Shown: piece by piece, positions 47,375 through 56,223 of the stretch
Numbering within the stretch: the stretch's first letter is position 1
Layout of the letters: each line of letters starts with the position of its first letter
Origin: Halomonas sp. GT
Lineage (GTDB): Bacteria; Pseudomonadota; Gammaproteobacteria; Pseudomonadales; Halomonadaceae
Assembly: GCF_002082565.1 (NCBI RefSeq)
Contig: NZ_CP020562.1
Coordinates: 744,001-808,000, forward strand
Direction: 5' to 3'
DNA: 64,000 nt
Notes under the pieces: generated by a model
The model's database searches: none
Told to the model about the DNA's origin: nothing
Seen by the model: the letters and a program-made list of their open reading frames with translations, nothing else
Translations under genes and position numbers: made by a program

Positions 47375-48166
47375 ATGAATATTGATCTCTACCAAGTAGA
47401 TGCGTTTGCCGCTAAGCCGTTTGAAGGTAACCCTGCGGCGGTTTGCCCGCTGGAAAAGTGGCTGGATGATGCGTTGTTGCAGGCAATCGCCACGGAGAAC
47501 AACCTCTCTGAAACCGCCTTTTTTGTGCCGACTGAATCTGGCTATCACCTGCGCTGGTTTACCCCGTCGGTGGAAGTGGATTTGTGTGGTCATGCCACGC
47601 TGGCGGCGGCGTGGGTGATTTTTAATGTGCTGGGCGATAGCGCTGAAACACTGCAGTTCGAGACCCGCAGCGGGCAGCTTTTAGTGCAGCGTGATGGCGA
47701 CGAACTGGCGATGGATTTTCCCGCAAAGGTAGTCGAACCCTTGGTGATGGAAGCTGAGGTAAAGGCAGCACTAGGGATTAACAAGCTCGAAGAGCTGCTG
47801 ATATCGGACGATATCGTGGTGGTGGTTAACGATGCGCAGTTGATTGAGTCACTAACGCCGGATATGCAGCAATTGAAGCGCCTTCCTGGGCGCGGCATGG
47901 TCGTTACTGCGAAAGGTAGCGATGTCGATTTTGTCTCCCGTTGGTTCGGCCCCAAAGTGGGTGTGGAAGAAGACCCCGTTACCGGCTCGGCGCATACCTC
48001 GCTTGCGCCATACTGGGCGAAAAAGCTGGGTAAGCAGCAGCTTACCGCACGCCAGGGGGGTGCCCGCAAAGGTGCACTGAGCTGCGAGATAGAAGGCGAC
48101 CGCGTCATTATCAAAGGCCGCGTTGCGCCTTACTTGAAAGGGGTAATTACGCTGCCACCACAGTGA
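47375..48166 (+). CDS. PhzF family isomerase/epimerase
   Basis: 263-residue diaminopimelate-epimerase-fold protein. Starts MNIDLYQVDAFAAKPFEGNP; the catalytic acid is E46 in NNLSETAFF; DLCGHATLAAAWV and EDPVTGSAHTSLAPYW are the two phosphate/substrate loops. PhzF isomerises trans-2,3-dihydro-3-hydroxyanthranilate in phenazine synthesis, but no other phenazine genes are here, so it is one of the many PhzF-like proteins of unknown substrate (YddE type). Confidence 0.93.
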   Translation: MNIDLYQVDAFAAKPFEGNPAAVCPLEKWLDDALLQAIATENNLSETAFFVPTESGYHLRWFTPSVEVDLCGHATLAAAWVIFNVLGDSAETLQFETRSGQLLVQRDGDELAMDFPAKVVEPLVMEAEVKAALGINKLEELLISDDIVVVVNDAQLIESLTPDMQQLKRLPGRGMVVTAKGSDVDFVSRWFGPKVGVEEDPVTGSAHTSLAPYWAKKLGKQQLTARQGGARKGALSCEIEGDRVIIKGRVAPYLKGVITLPPQ

Positions 48167-48196
48167 CAGGCCAGTGCTGGTGCCGTCGATAATCCG

Positions 48197-48724
48197 CTAA
48201 TGGGAATTAGCGGAATCGTCAGCTGGAATAAAGGTCGCAGGCTCAGCCATGGGAGGTAGCTGCTTATTTTCCAGGGTGGCCAAGGCAATCTTGTAACAAT
48301 CCTCAATATGGCTGTTGCCCATGTACTTCATGGCGGTAAAGCTAATAGTGCCAGCCACGGCGCTGCCAATGAAAGGAACAAACTTAGTAACCCCTTTGGC
48401 GGCGACTTTAACGCCCATCTTATTCAGCAGCGTTATAATTAGTTTCTTCGTGATGTATTTTCCGGCTAACTTGCTTCCCGTGTTGGAAATGGTGGTCATC
48501 ACAAAGAGCTTGGTTTCGGTATCTAGGCTTTCGATTTGTTCAGGCGACAATCCAAACTGAGCGTTAATTTTGGGAATTATGCGCATTAAGATAGCTACGT
48601 CTGAACCGATATCTAGCCCTGGGATAGGAATGATAGCGGTGCCCGCCGAAACCCCCGCGCTTTTGGTCACCATCGAATAGCATGACTTTTTAATGGCGTC
48701 GAGTTCTTCCCTTGTCTCAATCAT
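48197..48724 (-). CDS. DUF697-like / EcsC-type membrane-associated protein
   Basis: 175 residues with hydrophobic, glycine-rich helices: KSAGVSAGTAIIPIPGLDIGSDVAIL, a middle amphipathic part, then FVPFIGSAVAGTISFTAMKYMG. This two-hairpin pattern (IPIPGLD and FVPFIGSAVAG) is that of DUF697 domains, usually found behind GTPases such as YcjX/YcjF, here standing alone. Probably membrane-associated; function unknown. AAGGAA precedes the ATG. The closest family assignment is tentative. Confidence 0.65.
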   Translation of the reverse strand: MIETREELDAIKKSCYSMVTKSAGVSAGTAIIPIPGLDIGSDVAILMRIIPKINAQFGLSPEQIESLDTETKLFVMTTISNTGSKLAGKYITKKLIITLLNKMGVKVAAKGVTKFVPFIGSAVAGTISFTAMKYMGNSHIEDCYKIALATLENKQLPPMAEPATFIPADDSANSH

Positions 48725-48812
48725 GCGGCATTCCTTTTTTACGATGCTGATATAACCGTAGCCGACGGCTGCGCGAAATTCGATGTTGCGGGGGATGTTG
48801 TCAGGCGAGCCC

Positions 48813-49256
48813 TTATGTTTTCACTTCCCCACACCCCCGTTCAGTGCAGGCGGGTTGGTGGTCGTATAGCGTTTGAATGATCTGGCAGTTGGCTGTTTTT
48901 CCGCCTCGGCATTGGTGAACCACCTGGCGCAGTTCGCCTGCCAGAGCTTGTAAGGCAGCGATGCGCTCTTCCAGGTGTTCGAGATGGCGGCTGGCGATGT
49001 CATCGGCGGCGGTGCAGTCGGTATCGGGGTTGTCGGAAAGCGCCAACAATTCCTGAATACTGTGCAAGTCTAATCCCAGGCTACGACCATGGCGAATGAA
49101 GCCAATGCGTTCTAGCGCGGCCTGATCATAAGACCGGTAGCCTTGTTCTCCCCGCTGTGGCGGTGCCAGTAATCCCAGCTTTTCATAATGGCGAATGCTT
49201 TCCGGCGAGCATCCGGTTCGGCTGGCAACTTCCCCAATACGATAGTGGCGTTTCAT
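48813..49256 (-). CDS. MerR family metal-responsive regulator (CadR/PbrR/ZntR-like)
   Basis: 147 residues. The N-terminal winged helix-turn-helix reads YRIGEVASRTGCSPESIRHYEK; a dimerisation helix follows; and cysteines C81, C116, C124, C137 and C142 lie where CadR/PbrR-type proteins bind Cd2+, Pb2+ or Zn2+. Such proteins untwist promoters with an overlong 19-bp spacer when metal is bound. Exactly such a promoter lies between this gene and the divergent permease. Which metal is sensed cannot be read from the sequence. Confidence 0.92.
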   Translation of the reverse strand: MKRHYRIGEVASRTGCSPESIRHYEKLGLLAPPQRGEQGYRSYDQAALERIGFIRHGRSLGLDLHSIQELLALSDNPDTDCTAADDIASRHLEHLEERIAALQALAGELRQVVHQCRGGKTANCQIIQTLYDHQPACTERGCGEVKT

Positions 49257-49260
49257 CGGC

Positions 49261-49291
49261 TTGACCCTGTAACGATTACAGGGTTTAGGCT
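49261..49291 (+). promoter_or_regulatory. MerR-type promoter/operator for the permease
   Basis: TTGACC (49261-49266), a 19-bp spacer and TAGGCT (49286-49291). A perfect dyad ACCCTGTAA-CGA-TTACAGGGT (49264-49284) fills the spacer. This is the classic MerR-activated promoter geometry and points to the permease gene 39 bp away. Confidence 0.92.
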
Positions 49292-49329
49292 AGTCGTTAT
49301 TCTCTTGACTAACAAGCAGGTAACCGACG

Positions 49330-50358
49330 ATGAGTTTGATCAATGAGCTGTTGAGTATCGCGCTAAGTGCCGCGCCTTGGCTAATGCTGGGGTTGGTAAT
49401 TGCAGGATTAATTAAGGCGTTAATGCCAGAACACCTATTACAGCGTTGGATGGGTGGCCGCGGGCTGGGAAGTATTACCCGAGCGGCGGTGATTGGGATG
49501 CCGTTGCCGCTGTGTTCGTGTGGGGCGATTCCCACCGCGTTGGCGTTGCATCGGGGTGGGGCGGGCCGTGGGCCAACCACGTCTTTTTTGATCAGCACCC
49601 CAGGCGTAGGGGTAGATTCAATGCTCATCACCAGTGTGCTGTTAGGTCCCTTAATGGCGCTGGCGCGGGTGTTGGGAGCGCTGGTAACGGCGATAGTGAC
49701 AGGCATTTTAGTGGGCTTTACCGGCCAAACAGCGCTGCCGAAAAGCACCCCTGTTAGCAGCTGCTGTGCATCAAAAGGCTGTGACGCTGACAGCGCTAAC
49801 GCACATGCCTCTGATGCGACGGGAATAATGGCAGGATTGAAGTATGCCTTCAGCGATTTATTGGATGACATCAGTAGCTGGATGTTTGCCGGTTTATTGT
49901 TGGCGGGGGTGCTGGTTACCTTTGTGCCGCCAGAAACCCTGGTAGGTTTTTCGGGTGGTTTGTTGGCGCTAATCCTTATGGCGGTCATCGGCATTCCTTT
50001 GTATATCTGTGCTACCGCAGCCACCCCCGTTGCTGCCGGTTTACTATTGGCGGGCATTTCGCCGGGAATGGCGTTAGTCTTTCTGCTTGCTGGCCCTGTA
50101 ACGAGCCTAGCCACCCTGGCTATTCTGTGGCGTGAGTTTGGAAACCAAGCGTTAGCGGTTTATCTCGTCAGCATTCTACTGGTGACGGTGTTGATCGGCT
50201 GGGTGTTTGATAAAGGGCTAGCAATGACGGGGTGGGACCCGGTTCAGCAGGCCAGCCAAGTTCAGGAGCTGCTACCTGCATCGGTCGAGTGGCTGGCCTT
50301 AGGCGCACTGGTACTATTCTCTATTCGCCCTGTTCGTAAGCGGTTGTTCGGGTTTTAG
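49330..50358 (+). CDS. SO_0444 family Cu/Zn-type efflux permease
   Basis: 342-residue inner membrane permease of the DUF318/ArsP-like group. About eight membrane helices with the signature GMPLPLCSCGAIPTALALHRGG and a second gate IGIPLYICATAATPVAAG. Between the halves is a Cys-rich loop (SSCCASKGCDAD) that could bind metal. Family members are linked to copper, zinc or organoarsenical export. Control by the divergent MerR regulator supports metal export; the metal is inferred, not proven. Confidence 0.88.
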   Translation: MSLINELLSIALSAAPWLMLGLVIAGLIKALMPEHLLQRWMGGRGLGSITRAAVIGMPLPLCSCGAIPTALALHRGGAGRGPTTSFLISTPGVGVDSMLITSVLLGPLMALARVLGALVTAIVTGILVGFTGQTALPKSTPVSSCCASKGCDADSANAHASDATGIMAGLKYAFSDLLDDISSWMFAGLLLAGVLVTFVPPETLVGFSGGLLALILMAVIGIPLYICATAATPVAAGLLLAGISPGMALVFLLAGPVTSLATLAILWREFGNQALAVYLVSILLVTVLIGWVFDKGLAMTGWDPVQQASQVQELLPASVEWLALGALVLFSIRPVRKRLFGF

Positions 50359-50391
50359 ATCGCTGCATTCACTAATAAGTCTTTTGAAGAA

Positions 50392-51144
50392 ATGATCATA
50401 AATAGAGCTGAGCTTTACCGGCAGTTAGCCTTAGAAACGCACCTGCGGCAGGGGTTGTCGACCATTAATAGAGTCATCTGCGTGCTGATTTTGCTGGCAT
50501 CGCTGGTGGCTATTTTGGAAACGGAGCCAATGCTGCGGGCGCTTTCACCTCGCCTTTTTCCTACCCTAGAAACCGTGTTTGTGGTGATCTTTATCGGCGA
50601 GTATTTACTGCGTCTGTATGTTGTCGGTGAAGATTTTCGTTACCGCGGGATAAAAGGCCGGTTGCGCTATGTATTTTCGTTTTGGGCCATGGTGGATTTA
50701 CTGGCGATTTTGCCTTATTTCCTGGGGTTTATGGTTCAAAACAACGGTTTCTTACTACGCATGTTGCGTTTGGGGTTAATGCTGCGGCTAACCCGTTTAG
50801 GTAGATTCAGCCAGGCTTGGGTAGCGCTGGCAGAGGCGCTGAAGTCTCGTTCTCATGAGCTGTGGTTGAGTGCGGGTTTGGCGATGCTATTGCTGTTACT
50901 TTCCTCTTTCTGCCTGTATTTAGCAGAAGCCTCTGCCCAACCGGAAGTGTTTGGCAGCGTGCCCCGTGTGCTGTGGTGGAGTGTTACTACGCTGACGACG
51001 GTGGGGTATGGCGATATGGTTCCTATCACTGGGTTAGGTAAGTTTTTTGCGGGATTAACGGCGGTGGCGGGCATCGGGATTATCGCGATGCCCACGGGAA
51101 TTTTAGCGGCGGCATTAAGTGATGCGTTTCAGAAAAATCGCTAG
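50392..51144 (+). CDS. Voltage-gated-type potassium channel
   Basis: 250-residue six-helix channel: S1 near residues 25-43, S2-S3 (FVVIFIGEYLLRLYVVGEDF; MVDLLAILPYFLGF), an Arg-bearing S4 (RMLRLGLMLRLTRLGRF), S5, the pore with TTVGYGDMVP, and S6 ending MPTGILAAALSDAF. It is shorter than the channel at 30417 and has no zinc ribbon. It starts 33 bp after the metal permease and may share its transcript. Confidence 0.9.
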   Translation: MIINRAELYRQLALETHLRQGLSTINRVICVLILLASLVAILETEPMLRALSPRLFPTLETVFVVIFIGEYLLRLYVVGEDFRYRGIKGRLRYVFSFWAMVDLLAILPYFLGFMVQNNGFLLRMLRLGLMLRLTRLGRFSQAWVALAEALKSRSHELWLSAGLAMLLLLLSSFCLYLAEASAQPEVFGSVPRVLWWSVTTLTTVGYGDMVPITGLGKFFAGLTAVAGIGIIAMPTGILAAALSDAFQKNR

Positions 51145-51226
51145 TCTCCGGTAGGAAGTCATCCGCTGAGGCTTTTAGGTGTTATTCCCACGACGAGCGG
51201 GGTGTCATGTCGTGGAAAACGTGTTA

Positions 51227-51973
51227 CTAAAACATCCAGGTCGCGCCTAGTAGTGGGCCACTCATCGACACATCAACGCGGGTGCCGTTTTCATCGCGGT
51301 CTACTGCTAAGTGCCGAAAGCCTGCTGAAAGGTGAAATGCATCATTTACCTGGTAATTCGCCGTGGCGACCGCTTGCCATGTGCTACTGGCATCTATGCC
51401 GAAGCCGCCCCCATCAACATGCACTAACGTTGACCACTTAGGTGTCCACGTTGAGCGCAGCCGGGCGGCTAAAAGTGGATCGACCCAGCGTTCAGTGTGA
51501 CTGGCGCTAACGCCTAAGGCGGGCACGCTCACGTCAGCTTCTATTCGCCAAGCCCGTGCGCCCGCTAATAGATCTAGATATTGGGTCGGGGTGTTGAGCA
51601 CTTGATAGCCTGCTGCTGCGGTTATCGAACGCTGACGTAGGTTGCCTTTTATCGCAACGCCGGGCTGCAACGTGCTCTCATGGCTCAGTGATGCCCAGGT
51701 AATATCTCCAAACAAAACCCAGCGGTCTTTACGGGCGCTGCCGGCCATAAAAAAAGCACCTTCTAGGTCACTCAATACATCACTAAAAGAGCGTGAGGTG
51801 CTGATGGTCGGGGCGTTGGAGAGTGGCCGCACATCGCCAGCCAGCCCTGTCATCCACACATAGGGGGTTAGCTGGAAACGCCAAGAGTCATCTTGTGCGT
51901 GGGTGTTGGCGGCGAAGCCAGCAGCCATAAAGCCAACTGCGGCAAGAAGTAAGCGGGCGTTGGGCATCGTCAT
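51227..51973 (-). CDS. Outer membrane beta-barrel protein, unknown function
   Basis: 248 residues with a signal peptide (LLLAAVGFMAAGFAANTHAQ, cleavage after HAQ), then alternating polar/hydrophobic strands rich in aromatic residues (WRFQLTPYVWMTGLAGDV; GYQVLNTPTQYLDLLAGARAW) and a C-terminal phenylalanine (ATWMF), the usual outer membrane insertion signal. The strand pattern suggests about eight to ten strands. Not assigned to a named porin. AGGACA precedes the ATG. Confidence 0.8.
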   Translation of the reverse strand: MTMPNARLLLAAVGFMAAGFAANTHAQDDSWRFQLTPYVWMTGLAGDVRPLSNAPTISTSRSFSDVLSDLEGAFFMAGSARKDRWVLFGDITWASLSHESTLQPGVAIKGNLRQRSITAAAGYQVLNTPTQYLDLLAGARAWRIEADVSVPALGVSASHTERWVDPLLAARLRSTWTPKWSTLVHVDGGGFGIDASSTWQAVATANYQVNDAFHLSAGFRHLAVDRDENGTRVDVSMSGPLLGATWMF

Positions 51974-52045
51974 TGTCCTAATGAGAGAGTCCTAATGAAA
52001 GTGTCTTAATGTTAGCCGTGCCGTTTAACTTTTACCGAGATATGT

Positions 52046-52663
52046 TCACCGACTCAATCGGTAGCGCAGTTTTGGTAGTGTGCGAGCGACGGGCGGCAGG
52101 CGGGTTGCCATGACTAATGTGGCAATGGCGGCATACATGGCCCACTCTTGCATGTCGGCGCGCACTACCCAGAAAAAGTGCAGTAATACCAAGCCTAAAA
52201 TGACATAAGAAAATTTGTGCAGTGGCTTCCAGCGTTTGCCTAAGCGACGCATTGACCAGAGGTTAGAGGTAGCACCCAATACGGCAAGGCCGATCAGTGC
52301 GATCATGCCAACAATGATATAGGGCCGTTTGATCAATTCGCTACCTAGTAGTGCCCAGTTAAGCCCCAGAATAAACAGCGCATAGCTGAGCATGTGCAGG
52401 GTGGCGTAGGCGAGTGTCCAAAGACCAAGCTGACGGCGGATCAATGCAAAGCCTTTCCAGCGGGTGAGTTTGGTGAGCGGTGTAAGGCTTAGCGTGAGGA
52501 GTAGCATCCATAGCCCGCCAGTACCGATGTTCAGCAGCAGGTAATTGCCAGGCTCGGGACCAGCGGCGTTAATGGCTACCTGCCAGCCCCAGAACACCAG
52601 CGGCGCGAGCGCCGCCAGGAAAACGCCTATCCGCCACAGTAACCATACCCGTGGCGCTGCCAT
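52046..52663 (-). CDS. msrQ: Haem-binding membrane subunit MsrQ
   Basis: 205-residue membrane protein of the ferric reductase-like family, with six helices and haem-ligating histidines (LATLHMLSY region and PLHKFSYVILGLVLLHFFWV). It passes electrons from the quinone pool or flavin reductase to MsrP. The coding start overlaps the msrP stop by one base, so the pair is translationally coupled. Confidence 0.93.
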   Translation of the reverse strand: MAAPRVWLLWRIGVFLAALAPLVFWGWQVAINAAGPEPGNYLLLNIGTGGLWMLLLTLSLTPLTKLTRWKGFALIRRQLGLWTLAYATLHMLSYALFILGLNWALLGSELIKRPYIIVGMIALIGLAVLGATSNLWSMRRLGKRWKPLHKFSYVILGLVLLHFFWVVRADMQEWAMYAAIATLVMATRLPPVARTLPKLRYRLSR

Positions 52664-53679
52664 TAGTAGTGCTTCCTTAAATCCATGCCGGCATAAAGCT
52701 CAGCGACCTCGTCGGCATAGCCGTTAAACATCTGCGTATCAATGGTATTAGAGTTGAACAGGCTGTTGGGAAGCCGCCGTTCGGTGGCTTGGCTCCAACG
52801 CGGATGGTCAACTTCTGGGTTAACATTGGCATAAAAGCCGTACTCATCAGCGGCGATTTGCTGCCAGGAGTTGACGGGCTGCTCTTCCACCAGTGAGATA
52901 CGCACAATCGATTTAATGCTTTTGAAGCCATATTTCCAAGGCACCACCAGCCGTAAGGGTGCGCCGTTTTGGTTGGGCAGTTCACGGCCATACATGCCCA
53001 TGGCGAGCAGTGTCAGTGGGTTCATGGCCTCGTCTAAGCGCAAACCTTCCACGTAAGGCCACTCGATGATCGAGAACGAAGAGCGCTGGCCACGCATCTG
53101 CTCTGGGTCGACTAGGGTTTCAAAGCGCACGTACTTGGCTTTGCTGGTGGGATCGGCACGTCGAATCACCTCCGCAAGGGGGATGCCCAGCCAGGGAATC
53201 ACCATCGACCACGCCTCTACGCAGCGCAGGCGGTAAATACGCTCTTCAAACTGTGAAGGCTTGGCGAAGTCTTCTAGGGCAAAGCGCCCGCCGTTATTCA
53301 CTTCACCATCGATCACTACGCTCCAGGGCTGGGTTTCCAGGCTGCCTGCATGGCGGGCGGGGTCGCGTTTATCGGTGCCAAACTCAAAGAAATTGTTGTA
53401 GCCGCTGGCATCGTCAAAAGGGGCGATTTTATCTTTCTCGGGGTTGCTGGGGGTGATGGCTCGCCACTGAGTGTCGCTGATTTTTTCCTTCAGCCAGGCT
53501 GGGGCATCGCCTTCCGGTACATCAGAATAATCTTCGTTGGCGCGGACGTGGCCGGAGAGGGCAAGCCCCGCGCCTAGACCCGCCATGCCGCCCATAAAGC
53601 GCCGTCGGGAGAGGTAAATAGATTCCGGTGTTACATCGGATTCGTGTAAATCACTCGGTTTGGCAATCTTTATAAGCAT
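52663..53679 (-). CDS. msrP: Periplasmic methionine sulfoxide reductase MsrP (molybdoenzyme)
   Basis: 338 residues. Tat signal RRRFMGGMAGLGAGLALSG near residue 26 sends the folded, molybdopterin-loaded protein to the periplasm. The Mo-binding cysteine is in YRLRCVEAWSMVIPW, and VPWKYGFKSIKSI is the SUOX-type motif. It reduces methionine sulfoxide in damaged envelope proteins, for example after hypochlorous acid stress. It lies 93 bp downstream of a histidine kinase gene on the same strand, so that two-component system is a likely regulator. Confidence 0.95.
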   Translation of the reverse strand: MLIKIAKPSDLHESDVTPESIYLSRRRFMGGMAGLGAGLALSGHVRANEDYSDVPEGDAPAWLKEKISDTQWRAITPSNPEKDKIAPFDDASGYNNFFEFGTDKRDPARHAGSLETQPWSVVIDGEVNNGGRFALEDFAKPSQFEERIYRLRCVEAWSMVIPWLGIPLAEVIRRADPTSKAKYVRFETLVDPEQMRGQRSSFSIIEWPYVEGLRLDEAMNPLTLLAMGMYGRELPNQNGAPLRLVVPWKYGFKSIKSIVRISLVEEQPVNSWQQIAADEYGFYANVNPEVDHPRWSQATERRLPNSLFNSNTIDTQMFNGYADEVAELYAGMDLRKHY

Positions 53680-53772
53680 GTGGTATCTCCACTCGCTATG
53701 GGGAAGGGGGGTGATGACTGTGGCCAGTTTGCACCAGATTTATCACAACCAACTCTCTAGGTTATTACGTAT

Positions 53773-55263
53773 TTATAACGTTAGAGGGCGAGGGGCGGTG
53801 GGGAACCGTATGCAGAAGGATGCACCGCCAGTGTCCAGGTTCTCGACACTGATATCACCGCCCTGAAGCGTCATGATTCTACGCGCAATGGCCAGCCCTA
53901 ATCCTGCATGGCCAGCGCCACCAGAGGTCTCACCACGATAAAACGGGTCAAAGATATGCGGCAGGTCCTGTTCCGAGATGCCTGAGCCGCTGTCTTGTAC
54001 GCAAACCTGTGGTTTGCCGTCCGTTTGACTAAGCACTACGTCGATGTGGCCGCCAGCGGGGCTGTAGGCAATGGCGTTGCTGATCAAGTTGTCGAGTACG
54101 CGTTCGGTCATAGCAAGATCGGCGTAGGCACTGGGTAACGCTGGATTACCGCTCAACGTTAGCGCTAATTGGTTGTCTCGTGCAGCTTGATCGTGCTTCT
54201 GCACTACGTCATGTACCAGTTCTGCTAGCGGGAAGGGTTCAGGCACTGGCTGTTTCTCTCTTGCCTCAAGGGCGGCAAGCTCGAAGAGCTCATCCACTAA
54301 GCGGCTTAACCGACGGCCTTCTTTGAGGGCAATGTCGAGAAAGCGATCCTGTTCTTGGGGGCTGAGACGATCACGCCTTAATTTCAGGCTTTCGATATAG
54401 CCTTGCATGGAGGCAAGCGGGGTGCGCAGGTCGTGGGATACTTGGGCGATCAAGCGACGGCGTTGGGTATCCTTTTCTGTCAGCTGTTCGATCTGTGTGG
54501 CAATTCGATGAGCCATGTCGTCGAAGGTAGCGTCCAAATAATCGATTTCATCGCGCACCACGGACTGTTTGTCGTGCCATCTGCTATCGAGCCGGGGCTG
54601 GCTCATGTCGCTGTTCTCAAAGGCTTCCACTCGGCGTGTTAATGATCTCAGGCGGCGAGTCAGCAGGCGGAAAATAGTCAGCCCTGCTAACATCGCCACC
54701 GTTAGGCTGACGAGTAACGCCCAGGCGCTCATTTCCAGTAGTTTGCCACCACGGGCCATGGTTTCCGCCGTGTCGTACTCTTCACCCCGTAACACGACAT
54801 AGAGGTACCCTTCGGGGTTGTCTGCTGTTGGCACCGGGGTAACGGAAAAGACTTTCTGCCGATCGTGACTGCGGGGGTCATCGCCAAGTATCGGATAAAG
54901 GCTCATGTCATCCATCAGCCTGCGTATGGGAGCCATCGAGACTTGCTTGCGTTTAATCTTCGCTGGGTCTGCTGAATAAGACAGGATGGTGCCATCCAGC
55001 CCTAGCAGGTAGATCTCGATGCTGGGATTAATGGCCATGTACAGTGAGAATAGTTCTTCCAGAGCGCTACTATCAAGCTGCCCGTTGCTGACCAGATTTC
55101 TGTCTGATACTAGATTTTTGGCCAGATTCTGGTGTAACGCCTGATTGACCGAAGCATTGTATTCGCGCAGCGAATAGAGGCTGATGAAGGTGTATAGCAG
55201 GCCGACGGCGAGCAATAACAGAAATAAGCCTAAGGCTAGCCGAGTATAGAGTGTTTTCAGCAT
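53773..55263 (-). CDS. Sensor histidine kinase
   Basis: 496 residues. TM1 at about 8-32; a periplasmic sensor of ~145 residues with several methionines (M76, M110, M117, M120, M169, M178) and no cysteine; TM2 about 180-200; HAMP; HisKA with phosphorylated H277 in QVSHDLRTP; and HATPase motifs (LDNLISNAIAYSP, DSGSGISEQDLPHIFDPFYRG). It follows its response regulator by 3 bp and precedes msrPQ. In E. coli HprSR plays the same part for msrPQ, but the sensor domain here is not obviously the same. Confidence 0.92.
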   Translation of the reverse strand: MLKTLYTRLALGLFLLLLAVGLLYTFISLYSLREYNASVNQALHQNLAKNLVSDRNLVSNGQLDSSALEELFSLYMAINPSIEIYLLGLDGTILSYSADPAKIKRKQVSMAPIRRLMDDMSLYPILGDDPRSHDRQKVFSVTPVPTADNPEGYLYVVLRGEEYDTAETMARGGKLLEMSAWALLVSLTVAMLAGLTIFRLLTRRLRSLTRRVEAFENSDMSQPRLDSRWHDKQSVVRDEIDYLDATFDDMAHRIATQIEQLTEKDTQRRRLIAQVSHDLRTPLASMQGYIESLKLRRDRLSPQEQDRFLDIALKEGRRLSRLVDELFELAALEAREKQPVPEPFPLAELVHDVVQKHDQAARDNQLALTLSGNPALPSAYADLAMTERVLDNLISNAIAYSPAGGHIDVVLSQTDGKPQVCVQDSGSGISEQDLPHIFDPFYRGETSGGAGHAGLGLAIARRIMTLQGGDISVENLDTGGASFCIRFPTAPRPLTL

Positions 55264-55266
55264 AAC

Positions 55267-55980
55267 TTATTCGCGGAAGCGATAGCCCACCCCCCAAACG
55301 GTTTGGATAAACACCGGGTCAGCGGGGTCTGCTTCGATCTTGCCCCGTAAGCGATTGATATGGGTATTGACGGTATGTTCGTAACCTTCGTGGCTGTAGC
55401 CCCACACAGTATCAAGCAGTTGGGCACGGCTAAATACCCGCCCGGGATGCGTGGCAAAGTGCCATAGCAGGTCAAATTCTCGGGCAGTGAGTTCAACAGG
55501 CTGGTCTCTTATAAATACTCGCCGACGCAGCGGGTCAATGCGCAGCCCATCGGTGATTAGTTCTTGCTGGCTGGGTTCCGCGGCTGAGGAAGATGCCATG
55601 GCATCTACGCGTCGGAACAAGGCTTTCACCCTTGCCGATAGTTCAGCCACACTGAAGGGCTTGGTGAGGTAATCATCCGCCCCCATTTCCAGGCCCAGCA
55701 CTCGATCAAGCTCCGTGCTTTTAGCGGTTAGCATCAGTACCGGAACGTAACCTGGGCCAGCGCGGATTTCGCGGCAAATTGACAGCCCGTCCAGGCCGGG
55801 CAGCATCAGGTCGAGAACCACAAGGTCGATGCCCCCTTCACGAAAACGCGCAAGCCCGGAATCACCGTGCTCGCAAAGAATAGGGTTCATGCCAAGCTCG
55901 GCCACATGCATGCGGACGAGCTCACCAATACCCGGGTTATCCTCAATAATCAATACGTTTCGTGTCATAGGTAGTCGCAT
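55267..55980 (-). CDS. OmpR-family response regulator
   Basis: 237 residues: a receiver domain (VLIIEDNPGIGELV, phosphorylated D57 in LVVLDLMLPG, conserved Lys in DYLTKPFS) and an OmpR/PhoB winged helix (ELTAREFDLLWHFATHPGRV, YEHTVNTHINRLRGKIE, VWGVGYRF). Start at 55980, preceded by AAGAAG; an internal ATG four codons later is possible. It is co-transcribed with the kinase. Divergent from the DUF2157 gene; direct repeats between them are candidate binding sites. Confidence 0.94.
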   Translation of the reverse strand: MRLPMTRNVLIIEDNPGIGELVRMHVAELGMNPILCEHGDSGLARFREGGIDLVVLDLMLPGLDGLSICREIRAGPGYVPVLMLTAKSTELDRVLGLEMGADDYLTKPFSVAELSARVKALFRRVDAMASSSAAEPSQQELITDGLRIDPLRRRVFIRDQPVELTAREFDLLWHFATHPGRVFSRAQLLDTVWGYSHEGYEHTVNTHINRLRGKIEADPADPVFIQTVWGVGYRFRE

Positions 55981-56092
55981 TATCTTCTTTTGTGCTTTCG
56001 CCTTATGGCGCTAGGCGCTTGGATACTCGTGATATTTTCCTACTCATTGGTCGGAAGATTCGAGACTATCCTCGATGTACACCATTACGGGG

Positions 56093-56147
56093 GTGTCACG
56101 GGGTGATATAGAGTGTATCGCGCAAAGTTCACAAATGTGTCACGGGG
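56093..56147. repeat. Direct repeats GTGTCACGGGG in the regulator/DUF2157 intergenic region
   Basis: Identical 11-mers at 56093-56103 and 56137-56147, 44 bp apart (about four helical turns), with a weaker copy GTGTATCGCGC (56113-56123) between. Same-orientation repeats suit an OmpR-type regulator; the binding itself is inferred. Confidence 0.5.
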
Positions 56148-56223
56148 ACTCTAACGATAGGGCGATGTCTGCATTAACGCCTTCCCTTATTTCAATAAGT
56201 GTGTTTCAGCAAGGAGAGCGCCC

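Noticed and set aside
49290..50114. 274-codon minus-strand ORF opposite the metal permease
   Set aside because: Its composition is the mirror of a membrane protein gene, and the permease has its own MerR promoter and signature motifs.
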